A stretch of DNA of 64,000 nt from Candidatus Avedoeria danica (GTDB lineage Bacteria > Chloroflexota > Anaerolineae > Epilineales > Epilineaceae). This document shows positions 51,673 through 59,355 of the stretch, piece by piece (the first letter of the stretch is position 1; each line of letters starts with the position of its first letter). Both the position numbers and the translations under genes were made by a program. Below the pieces are notes generated by a model. The model had not been told where the DNA came from. It saw only the letters and a list, made by a program, of their open reading frames with translations, and did no database searches. The stretch covers positions 806,001-870,000 of the forward strand of contig JADJCV010000004.1 in the NCBI GenBank assembly GCA_016703025.1, in the 5' to 3' direction.

Positions 51673-54170
51673 GGACAGGCCCGCACTTCGACAAGATCGT
51701 CGAGGACGTACGCCCGATCGGCGACTTCCGTTCCCGCCACAAGCACGTTCAGGCGTGTGCCGTCGGACAGGCGATAGAAGCCGACGGCGATCGCATACGG
51801 GCCGGGCGTCAGGTCTTCCGGCAGATCGATCGCGCGCACGTCCTCCAATCGCTCGCCGGCCGACCATGCGCTCGACGGATACGGCAGGCCGCGCTGCGCG
51901 ATCGCGCCGTCGGCCTGAGCCGCGGCGGTCGTCGAGCCCGGCTGACGCAGGTGGACCATGAGCTGCAAGTCCTCCGTCGGCGGCGCCTCGACGTCGAGGG
52001 TGAGCGTGAGCGTGAGCGGGCTGCCGGCGCACACGGAAGCGGGCACGGACCGATCGACCAGCCGAATGTCGACGTTGCCGTCCCCGAACCTGATGTTCGC
52101 ACCGGCGTCGCGAGGCGTTCGATCCGGGCGGGTCCCGTGCACCTTCACCTGCCCGACGAAGTTGCCGACCACCGGTTGTCCATTCCGGTCAACGGTGACC
52201 ATACGCTCCTGGCTGTCGCGGTCGAACATGCCGACGGCCACACGGTAGACGGCCGGCGCCGGAACCGGCTGCTCCGGCTGACCGATCGCCACTTCGATCC
52301 GCTCGCACACCGCCTCCCCGGGCCGCCATGCCCCGCCCGGCCACGTCCCGCCGCCGGGCGTGCCGTCGTAGCTCGCCATGATCGCGTCCGCCGCGCCGAC
52401 AAGGTGGACGAACGCGCTCGGCTCGAAATCAGGGCGCCGGATCGCTTGCCAGCACAGGCGCACCGGCCAGAAACCCGGGTTCGCCGCCGTCGGCTCGAGC
52501 GGGGTGAACGACAGGAGCGTGACGGCGTCGCCCATGCGCCAATCGACCCGGTCGTCGAGCGCCAGGACTTCGCTCTCCGACAGGAACCGCGGGGGACCGT
52601 ATGCGCTGCGCAGCGCGATCACCGGCCCGGTCACGGACCACACGACGAGGCCGGCGAGCGCCACGGCCACCCACGCGCCGCGCGGCTTGAGCCGCCCCAG
52701 GCCCGCCACGATCAAGACCGTGATCGCACCCAGAGCCGGGAACAGCAACCGCCCCCAGTTCGCCTCGACCTGCCGCATCCACACCACGAGCGTCACGATC
52801 GTGATGGCCGACCAGGCCGCGCACAGCCCAAACCCCCACCAACGGCTCCCGCCAACCGTCCGCTCCCCGCCGTTCGTCGCGCCGAGCAAAGCGCCGGCCA
52901 TCGCGCCGCCCGTTCCACCGCCTACTCCAACGCCCGCTCCACCGCCGCCGACCCGGCGCGTGCGCCACCACGTGGCACCCGTAAGCACGCCGCCGAGCAC
53001 AGCCGCGGCCACGACCCACTGCGCGACGTCGTACACCCACCGCGGATACCGGACCGTGCCCCAGCCGAACACGCCCCAGTACGACATGAACAGCAGGTCG
53101 AACGCATCGTCGCGCGCCAGCCGCGCCAGGCTGTGCGGCACGCGGTGGGCCCATGGCATCGCCAGGTGGAGCGCTCGGCCGAAGAGGGTCCCGTACTGGA
53201 CGACGTTGCGGATGTACCACCAGCCGCCCGTCGCAATGGCCGCGACGAGCGAGATCGCTCCCCAGCGCACCACGCTGACCATGACGCCGCGTGACGATCG
53301 GCTGCGCCAGGCACCGAACACGACGCTCACCGCCACGATCGGCCCGAGCGCCAGCGCGCTCGACTTCGCGAGCGCCGCCAGCCCGTACCATGCCCCGAGC
53401 CGCGCCGCCGCGCCGTCGCCCGGTCGATCCGGGAACGCGACGGCCGCGGTCAGCGCGAGCGTCGCCAGCGCGGCCACCGCGGAGTCGTTGCTGGCGGCGC
53501 CCGACAGGAACAGGACCTGCGGCGTGAAGGCGACCCACGCGGCGGCGGCGACCGCGAACCACGGCTGGCCGGGTCGAAGCTGGCGCGCCAACCGCCACGC
53601 CGCCCATGCCGCCAGCAGGCCGAACAGGGCGGCGACGGCGCGTGCGGCCCGCAGCGCGCGGATGATCGGCACGGCGGGGTCGTCCCACGGGCCGTGGAGG
53701 GCGTAGTTGTGCTGCCGCGGCGCAAGGCCGACCCCTTTGAAGCGCGTCGGATTCTCGACGAACGCGCGTGCCAGGTCGTCCGGACCGAACGGCCACGGCA
53801 GCGTCGCCGCCGCCGCCAGCACGTAGTACAACGGCGCCTGGCTGGCCTCCTGGCGCAGCGGCGTGTCGAGCATCTCGGCCGTCAGCGGCGGCAGACGATG
53901 CGTTTCACGCAGCCACGTGACATAACCCATGTGCCACTGCTCGTCCGGTGTTTCCCACGGTGGGGTCGCGCGGGCGTACACCGTCGCCAGTGCGAGCTGG
54001 CACGCCAGGACGAGGGCGAGCGCGAGGCGATTGCGCCTCGGCCGTCCGCGCGGCAGCCGGTCGATCCAACCGCGGGGCGTACGGGCCACGGTGGCGACAT
54101 CGGGCCCGTCGGCGGCCGCGGCACCGCCGGGGCCCGCGCGCGCGCCCTCGGTCGCCGGCCCGCCGTTCAA
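51669..54170 (-). CDS. Membrane glycosyltransferase-like protein (DUF2142/PMT-like)
   Basis: A polytopic protein of about 833 residues. After a short cytoplasmic N-terminus and a first membrane segment (NRLALALVLACQLALATVYA) comes TPPWETPDEQWHMGYVTWLRETHRLPP, the acidic loop typical of GT-C/DUF2142 proteins. TRFKGVGLAPRQHNYALHGPWDD, LFLSGAASNDSAVAALATLALTA and LAALAKSSAL follow. About ten membrane segments are followed by a soluble beta-rich C-terminal part. It likely uses lipid-linked sugars. TTG 54170 overlaps the HD-domain gene's TGA (TTGA). The 160 residues that could be added upstream are the neighbour's shadow. Confidence 0.83.
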   Translation of the reverse strand: MNGGPATEGARAGPGGAAAADGPDVATVARTPRGWIDRLPRGRPRRNRLALALVLACQLALATVYARATPPWETPDEQWHMGYVTWLRETHRLPPLTAEMLDTPLRQEASQAPLYYVLAAAATLPWPFGPDDLARAFVENPTRFKGVGLAPRQHNYALHGPWDDPAVPIIRALRAARAVAALFGLLAAWAAWRLARQLRPGQPWFAVAAAAWVAFTPQVLFLSGAASNDSAVAALATLALTAAVAFPDRPGDGAAARLGAWYGLAALAKSSALALGPIVAVSVVFGAWRSRSSRGVMVSVVRWGAISLVAAIATGGWWYIRNVVQYGTLFGRALHLAMPWAHRVPHSLARLARDDAFDLLFMSYWGVFGWGTVRYPRWVYDVAQWVVAAAVLGGVLTGATWWRTRRVGGGGAGVGVGGGTGGAMAGALLGATNGGERTVGGSRWWGFGLCAAWSAITIVTLVVWMRQVEANWGRLLFPALGAITVLIVAGLGRLKPRGAWVAVALAGLVVWSVTGPVIALRSAYGPPRFLSESEVLALDDRVDWRMGDAVTLLSFTPLEPTAANPGFWPVRLCWQAIRRPDFEPSAFVHLVGAADAIMASYDGTPGGGTWPGGAWRPGEAVCERIEVAIGQPEQPVPAPAVYRVAVGMFDRDSQERMVTVDRNGQPVVGNFVGQVKVHGTRPDRTPRDAGANIRFGDGNVDIRLVDRSVPASVCAGSPLTLTLTLDVEAPPTEDLQLMVHLRQPGSTTAAAQADGAIAQRGLPYPSSAWSAGERLEDVRAIDLPEDLTPGPYAIAVGFYRLSDGTRLNVLVAGTEVADRAYVLDDLVEVRACP

Positions 54171-54817
54171 CGTTCCGGCGCGTCGCCGTCGGCCAGCCAG
54201 CCGGCCGCGGCGGCGTGGGCGATGATCCGCCGCACGACGTCTCCGAGGGGCGGCACGTCGTCCGTCACGGGCAGGTTGAGGGTGCGGACCTGATCGACCG
54301 AGATGCCGTGGGCCAGCCAGCGCTCGCCGGCGGTCAGGAAGTTGTGGAGGATCGGCTGCAGTCGGTCGATCGCGTTCGCCAGGCGCGCTTCGGGCGATTC
54401 CGCCGCGCAGAACTCGTCCCAGATCGCCCGAAGGAGCGTCGACTGGTCGAGGGGCAGCAGGGCGAACAGGCGATCGGCTGCCGCCCGCTCGCGTTCGACC
54501 TGCCCGGCGCGGCCGGCCACGTCGTACAGGAACGTGTCGCCGGCGTCGATCTCGACGATGTCGTGCAGGAGCGCCATGAGGATCACGCGGTCGACGTCGA
54601 TCGGCTCGGGGCTGTGCTCGGCCAGGACGCGGACGTAGAGGGCGACGTGCCACGAGTGCTCGGCGCTGTTCTCCAGGCGGCGGCCGTCCGCGGTCAACGT
54701 GCGGCGTTCGACGTGCTTCAGCGCGTCGACGGTCACGAGGAAGCGGAGCTGGGCCTCCAGGCGTGCGTCGAGGTTGAGGTCGGACACGTTCGGCGCGGCC
54801 GCGGCGGCGTCAGCCAC
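54167..54817 (-). CDS. HD-domain phosphohydrolase (YfbR/HDDC2-like)
   Basis: A 216-residue HD-domain protein. The metal ligands are in line: His in RRLENSAEHSWHVALY, the HD pair in LMALLHDIVEIDAGDTFLYD, and an Asp in LANAIDRLQPILHN. This is the pattern of 5'-deoxynucleotidases such as YfbR and HDDC2, which dephosphorylate deoxynucleoside monophosphates. GTG 54817 is the start (ADAAAAAPNVSDLNL), overlapping the end of the FTCD gene by eight bases. Its own stop overlaps the start of the membrane glycosyltransferase gene. Activity within the HD family is inferred from the motif only. Confidence 0.88.
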   Translation of the reverse strand: MADAAAAAPNVSDLNLDARLEAQLRFLVTVDALKHVERRTLTADGRRLENSAEHSWHVALYVRVLAEHSPEPIDVDRVILMALLHDIVEIDAGDTFLYDVAGRAGQVERERAAADRLFALLPLDQSTLLRAIWDEFCAAESPEARLANAIDRLQPILHNFLTAGERWLAHGISVDQVRTLNLPVTDDVPPLGDVVRRIIAHAAAAGWLADGDAPER

Positions 54818-56513
54818 CCGTCGTGCCCTGGATCGACGCTTCGACGCGCCGCAGCGTCTCGATCTCGCGCTCGGCGGCCGCCGCCTCGGCCGCGGCGGCC
54901 TCGGCCAGCGCGGCGGCGGCGAACGCGGCGTCGGTCAGCCCCGGCGCATTGATCCGGACGTTCAGCGCCGCGGCCCGCACGGCCGTCCGGGCGCACAGCG
55001 CACCGACGCCGGCATCCGAAATCGAGCTCGGCAGCCCGATGGCGGCCATCTCGAGCATGAGATCCATCGAGCCGAGCGCGGTGCGGATGACGGACAGCGG
55101 TACGACGATGGCCCGCTGCGTGGCTGCCTCGACGGCGGCCGCGCGGGCGGCGACGGCTGCGGCATCGTCCTTGGGCATGCGCATGGCCGCCAACAGGTCG
55201 TCGAAAGCGCGCGTGTCCTCGTCGACGAGCCAGAGCAGCTCCTTGGCCGCTGCCTGGCCGCGCTCCGCCCAGCCGGAGAACATCGCCCAGCGGTCGTCCC
55301 AGCCGCGCTTGCCGGCCGAGAGGTTCGCGACCATCGCGCCCATCGCTGCCCCGAGCGCACCGACGACCCCGGCCACCGACCCGCCGCCCGGCGCCGGCGA
55401 CTCCGACGCCGCCTCAGCCACGAGATCCCGCACGGTCAGGCGCACGAGCCGCTCGTCGTCCGGCCGCGCCAGGGCATACTCGATGATCTTGGCCCGCGGA
55501 TCGAAGGGCGCAAGGTCGTCGAGCCCAAGCGACTTCACGGCGATGTGCACGAGCGCCCGGTCGTCCACGCCGAGGCTGCGCGACTGCTTGGCGAGGTAGT
55601 GTCGCCCCGCCGCCAGCAGCGCATCGAGCGGGATGAGGCCGATGAGCTCGGAGCCGGTCACGCGCAGGCCGCGCGCCGCGGCTGCTTCGCAGGCGGCGTC
55701 GAACGCGACGTGGAGCGGCGTCGCGGCCAGGTCGGTCAGGTTCAACGAGACCTGGGCGATGCCGTACTCCGGAATGAACCAGCCGATGCCCTTGACGCCC
55801 TTCAGCCGTCCCGGCTCGCGGAGCGGCTCACCGGACGCGTCAACGGCCGGCTTGCCCGTCGTCGGGTCGTTGACGACGCGCCCTTGCTCGCGCACGTCGA
55901 ACGCCACGGCGTTCGCGCGGCGCGTGGACGTTGTGTTCAAGTTGACGTTGTATGCCACCAGGAAGTCCCGCGCGCCGATGACGGTGGCGCCGGCGGTCGG
56001 GTGCGGCGACGAAGGGCCGAAATCGGGCGCCCAGTCCGGGTCGGCCATCTTCTCGCCCAAGCCCTCGAACTCGCCGGCGCGGATCGTGGCCAGGTTTCGG
56101 CGCTCGGGCCGGGACGCCGCGGCTTCGTAGAGGTACACCGGAATGCCGAGCTCGTCGCCGACGCGCCGGCCGAGCCGCCGCGCCCACTCGGCCGTCTCGG
56201 CCATGTCGATGCCGCTGATCGGCACGAGCGGGCAGACGTCCGTCGCGCCCATGCGCGGGTGTTCGCCGGTGTGCCGCCGCAGGTCGATGGCCTCGGCCGC
56301 CGTCCGAATCGCGCGGTATGCCGCCTCGACGACGGCCTCGGGCGCACCGACGAACGTCATGACCGTCCGGTTCGTCGATTGACCGGGGTCGGTGTCCAAC
56401 AGCCGGACGCCCTCGACGCTGCGAATCGCGTCGGCGATCCGCTCGATCCTGGCCGGGTCGCGACCCTCGCTGAAGTTCGGGACGCATTCGATCAGCGCTC
56501 TCGGCTTGGCCAC
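54810..56513 (-). CDS. Fused glutamate formimidoyltransferase / formimidoyl-THF cyclodeaminase
   Basis: A 567-residue bifunctional FTCD that transfers the formimino group of N-formiminoglutamate (from histidine breakdown) to tetrahydrofolate and then releases ammonia to give methenyl-THF. The N-terminal FT domain (1-330) starts LIECVPNFSEGRDPARIERI and includes RTVMTFVGAPEAVVEAA, EHPRMGATDVCPLVPI and FLVAYNVNLNTT. The C-terminal cyclodeaminase (about 360-567) has the SPAPGGGSVAGVVGALGAAMGAMVANLS motif. The GTG at 56513 has GGAGGG with eight-base spacing and is preferred to GTG 56522. Other histidine genes are not in the window. Confidence 0.93.
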   Translation of the reverse strand: MAKPRALIECVPNFSEGRDPARIERIADAIRSVEGVRLLDTDPGQSTNRTVMTFVGAPEAVVEAAYRAIRTAAEAIDLRRHTGEHPRMGATDVCPLVPISGIDMAETAEWARRLGRRVGDELGIPVYLYEAAASRPERRNLATIRAGEFEGLGEKMADPDWAPDFGPSSPHPTAGATVIGARDFLVAYNVNLNTTSTRRANAVAFDVREQGRVVNDPTTGKPAVDASGEPLREPGRLKGVKGIGWFIPEYGIAQVSLNLTDLAATPLHVAFDAACEAAAARGLRVTGSELIGLIPLDALLAAGRHYLAKQSRSLGVDDRALVHIAVKSLGLDDLAPFDPRAKIIEYALARPDDERLVRLTVRDLVAEAASESPAPGGGSVAGVVGALGAAMGAMVANLSAGKRGWDDRWAMFSGWAERGQAAAKELLWLVDEDTRAFDDLLAAMRMPKDDAAAVAARAAAVEAATQRAIVVPLSVIRTALGSMDLMLEMAAIGLPSSISDAGVGALCARTAVRAAALNVRINAPGLTDAAFAAAALAEAAAAEAAAAEREIETLRRVEASIQGTTGG

Positions 56514-56661
56514 GGCCTGCACCCTCCACGATTCCCGGCAAGACGCGGCCGGGTGACCCCGACCGAGGGTGGATGCTACGCGCCGGGTGGATGGCGGGCA
56601 AACGTTGCACGGGCGATGCGGGGGGTCGGCAGATGATCCGCGTCGGCGGCGGCGCCGCGCG

Positions 56662-58023
56662 TCACAACGCGGCGTCGAGCGCCGCCTGGCGCCCGCGGGC
56701 GAAGTCCACCCGCGTCAGGACGGCGATGCCGGCCAGGAACAGGACGACGAGCACGACGATCGACTCGCGGGCGGCGACGCCGGACAGGCTGATGAGCCCG
56801 ATGAGGAGCGGTCCGAGGACGCCGGCGAACTTGGAGCTGACGCTGAAGAACGCAAAGAACTCGGCGCTCTTGCCGTGGGGCACGAGGCTGGCGAACAGGG
56901 AGCGGCTCAGCGCCTGCGTGCCGCCCTGAACCATCGCCACGCCGAACGCGAGGGCGTAGAAGTGCCAAGACAGCGTGACGAAGCGGGCGAGGAAGCTGAT
57001 GAGCGTGAACGCCCACAGCCCGATGAACAGGGAGCGGCGCGCTCCGATGCGCCGTGCCAACAGGCCGAAGGCGAAGCTGAACGGCACTCCGGCGAACTGC
57101 GTCATGACGAGCGCGCCGATGATCCCGATCGCGCTCAGCCCGATCTCGGACCCGTAGGCGGCCGCCTGCTTCTGGAACGTGCCGATGCCGTCCGAGAACA
57201 GCCAGAACGCGACGAGGAAGAGGAAGAGGTCGCGGTGGCGCGGCGCGGTGCGCAGCGTCGCCGCAAGCTGTCGCAGCCCACCGGCCACGACATCGCCGAT
57301 CGATCCCGGCTGCACCCCGGCCGCGCGCACGGCATCGTCTTCCGGCGAGCGGACGGTGCGCCACAACGGCAGCGTGAAGACGAACCACCAGACGGCGACC
57401 GCCACGAAGCCCCAGCGCGTGGCCGGCGCGTCGAGCGCCTCGGCCGCGCTGCCGGCCGCCAGTCCGAACGACTGCGGGAAGCGGAGCATGAGGACGTTCA
57501 GCACGAGCAGCAGCCCGCCGCCCAGGTAGCCCATCGCGTAGCCGGCGGCGGATAGGCGGTCCGACTTGTCCGGCGTCGTGACGCTCGTCAGCAATGCGTC
57601 GTAGAAGACATTGGCGCTCGAGAATCCGATCAGGCTGAGCGAGAACAGGAAGGCGCCGAGTCGCCATTCGCCCTGTCCGACCAGCGCGAGCAGGGCGCTC
57701 GTCCCGATGCCGAGCGCGGCGAAGCCGAACAGGAAGCGCCGCGTCATGCCGAGCCGGTCGGCCACGGCGCCGAGCAGCGGACCCATGAGAGCGCTGACGG
57801 CCAGAGCCAAACCGTTCGTCAGTGTCCAGATCGTGTAGGCGCGCCCCTCCGGCAGACCGGCGCCGGCCACGCGCACGAAGTAGATCGGGAACACCGCCGC
57901 AGCGACGGTCGTCGCATACGCCGAGTTCGCCCAGTCGTACATCGCCCATGCACGCGCGGTCGGCGTGTCGAGCCCGATCGCATCGAGCATGCGGCCAACC
58001 CGGCCCTGGGTGACGGCGTGCAT
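56662..58023 (-). CDS. MFS transporter, Atg22/UMF1-like
   Basis: A 453-residue 12-segment major facilitator of the vacuole effluxer Atg22-like group. The family's N-terminal signature is AWAMYDWANSAYATTVAAAVFPIYF, followed by GPLLGAVADRLGMTRRFLFGFAALG, FYDALLTSV and the second-half FGVAMVQGGTQALSRSLFASLVPHGKSAEFFAFFSVSSKFAGVLGPLL. It probably exports amino acids or other metabolites. ATG 58023 has GGAGAG upstream. The gene is divergent from malate dehydrogenase. The longer upstream frames lie in the intergenic promoter region. Confidence 0.94.
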   Translation of the reverse strand: MHAVTQGRVGRMLDAIGLDTPTARAWAMYDWANSAYATTVAAAVFPIYFVRVAGAGLPEGRAYTIWTLTNGLALAVSALMGPLLGAVADRLGMTRRFLFGFAALGIGTSALLALVGQGEWRLGAFLFSLSLIGFSSANVFYDALLTSVTTPDKSDRLSAAGYAMGYLGGGLLLVLNVLMLRFPQSFGLAAGSAAEALDAPATRWGFVAVAVWWFVFTLPLWRTVRSPEDDAVRAAGVQPGSIGDVVAGGLRQLAATLRTAPRHRDLFLFLVAFWLFSDGIGTFQKQAAAYGSEIGLSAIGIIGALVMTQFAGVPFSFAFGLLARRIGARRSLFIGLWAFTLISFLARFVTLSWHFYALAFGVAMVQGGTQALSRSLFASLVPHGKSAEFFAFFSVSSKFAGVLGPLLIGLISLSGVAARESIVVLVVLFLAGIAVLTRVDFARGRQAALDAAL

Positions 58024-58166
58024 TGTGGGCTCTCCGTAACGGCGGTTCGGCCTCGGTGCGGCTGGCGCGCGGCGAACGATAACACAGCCGCCCGCGCGGG
58101 CAACGGCCGTCGGCGCGCGGTCGTCCCCGCGACGTGCGACGCGCACGGTCCGGCCGCGGCGGATCG

Positions 58167-58195
58167 TTGACCGCCTCGTCCAACGGTCCTATCCT
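58167..58195 (+). promoter_or_regulatory. Sigma-70-like promoter of malate dehydrogenase
   Basis: TTGACC (58167-58172) and TATCCT (58190-58195) are separated by exactly 17 bp. They lie 56 bp before the mdh ATG, which has AGGAGG. This is the best promoter match in the window. Confidence 0.6.
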
Positions 58196-58251
58196 GCGCC
58201 GCGCGCCCGGCCCCCCTTGTCGGCCGGGTCGATTGCTGTCAGGAGGACTGC

Positions 58252-59241
58252 ATGAAGACGCCCATTCGCGTCGCCGTGACCGGCGCCGCAGGCAACATCG
58301 GCTATGCCCTGGTCTATCGGATCGCCAACGGCGACCTGTTCGGGCCGGACCAGCCCGTGATCGTCCAGCTGCTGGAGATCACCCCGGCGCTGCGCGCGCT
58401 CGAAGGGGTTGCGATGGAGTTGGACGACTGCGCCTTTCCGCTGCTGCACGGCATCGTGCTGACGGACGACGCGCGGACGGCGTTCGATCGCGTGAACTGG
58501 GCGCTGCTCGTCGGCGCGCGGCCGAGGTCGGCGGGGATGGAGCGCAAGGACTTGCTCGAGGCGAACGGCAAGATCTTCGTCGGCCAGGGCGCGGCGCTGA
58601 ACGCGGCGGCCGCGTCGGACGTGCGCGTCGTCACCGTCGGTAACCCGGCGAACACGAATGCGCTCATCGCCATGCATTCGGCGCCTGACGTCCCGGCCGA
58701 ACGCTTCACGGCGATGACCCGCCTCGACCACAACCGCGCCGCGAGCCAGCTGGCCGCCAAGGCGGGCGTTCACGTGGCGGAGGTGCGGCAGGTCACGATC
58801 TGGGGCAACCACAGTTCGACGCAGTACCCCGATGCGTTCCACGCCACGATCCAGGGCCGACCGGCGCCGGCTGTGATCGACGACGACGCCTGGCTGAAGG
58901 ACGCCTTCATCCCGACCGTCCAGCAGCGAGGCGCGGCCGTCATCGAGGCCCGCGGTCAGTCGAGCGCGGCGAGCGCCGCGAACGCGTGCATCCACCATGT
59001 CCGGACGTGGCACGCCGGCACGGCGGACGGCGATTGGACGAGCATGGCGGTCCCGTCGACGGGTGCTTACGGCACGCCGTCCGGCGTCATCTTCAGCTAT
59101 CCCGTCCGCATCGCCGGTGGCCGCTACGAGGTCGTCGGCGACCTCGCGCTCACCGATTTCGACCGGGCCAAGCTGGCAGCCACGGGCGCGGAGCTGCTCG
59201 AGGAGCGCGCCGCGGTGCAGGCGATGCTCGGAGCGCGCTGA
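58252..59241 (+). CDS. mdh: Malate dehydrogenase (NAD-dependent, MDH type 2)
   Basis: A 329-residue TCA-cycle enzyme oxidising malate to oxaloacetate. It belongs to the cytosolic-type MDH group: VAVTGAAGNIGYALVYRIANGDLFG (NAD-binding loop), LLEITPALRALEGVAMELDDCAFPLL, RPRSAGMERKDLLEANGKIF, VGNPANTNALIAM, MTRLDHNRAASQLA with the catalytic-pair Asp, and TIWGNHSSTQYPD with the active-site His. The active-site Arg appears in GARPRSAGMERKDL. AGGAGG lies seven bases before ATG 58252. A strong promoter precedes it and hairpins follow. Confidence 0.97.
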   Translation: MKTPIRVAVTGAAGNIGYALVYRIANGDLFGPDQPVIVQLLEITPALRALEGVAMELDDCAFPLLHGIVLTDDARTAFDRVNWALLVGARPRSAGMERKDLLEANGKIFVGQGAALNAAAASDVRVVTVGNPANTNALIAMHSAPDVPAERFTAMTRLDHNRAASQLAAKAGVHVAEVRQVTIWGNHSSTQYPDAFHATIQGRPAPAVIDDDAWLKDAFIPTVQQRGAAVIEARGQSSAASAANACIHHVRTWHAGTADGDWTSMAVPSTGAYGTPSGVIFSYPVRIAGGRYEVVGDLALTDFDRAKLAATGAELLEERAAVQAMLGAR

Positions 59242-59290
59242 TCCGTCGAACAGCCGTCGATCCCTGGCCGGGACCTGTCGGCCCGGCGGC

Positions 59291-59321
59291 GGCAGGGGCG
59301 CAACGTCGCTGCGCCCCTGCC
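59291..59321. terminator. Hairpin between mdh and the convergent PPC-repeat gene
   Basis: A perfect 12-bp stem GGCAGGGGCGCA with its complement around a seven-base loop lies 49 bp after the mdh stop. A second stem (GGCCGTCCG, 59335-59356) follows at the 3' end of the convergent gene. Neither has a T run. It is likely a shared bidirectional terminator. Confidence 0.65.
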
Positions 59322-59355
59322 GCGATCTGCCGGTGGCCGTCCGCTGTCGGACGGC

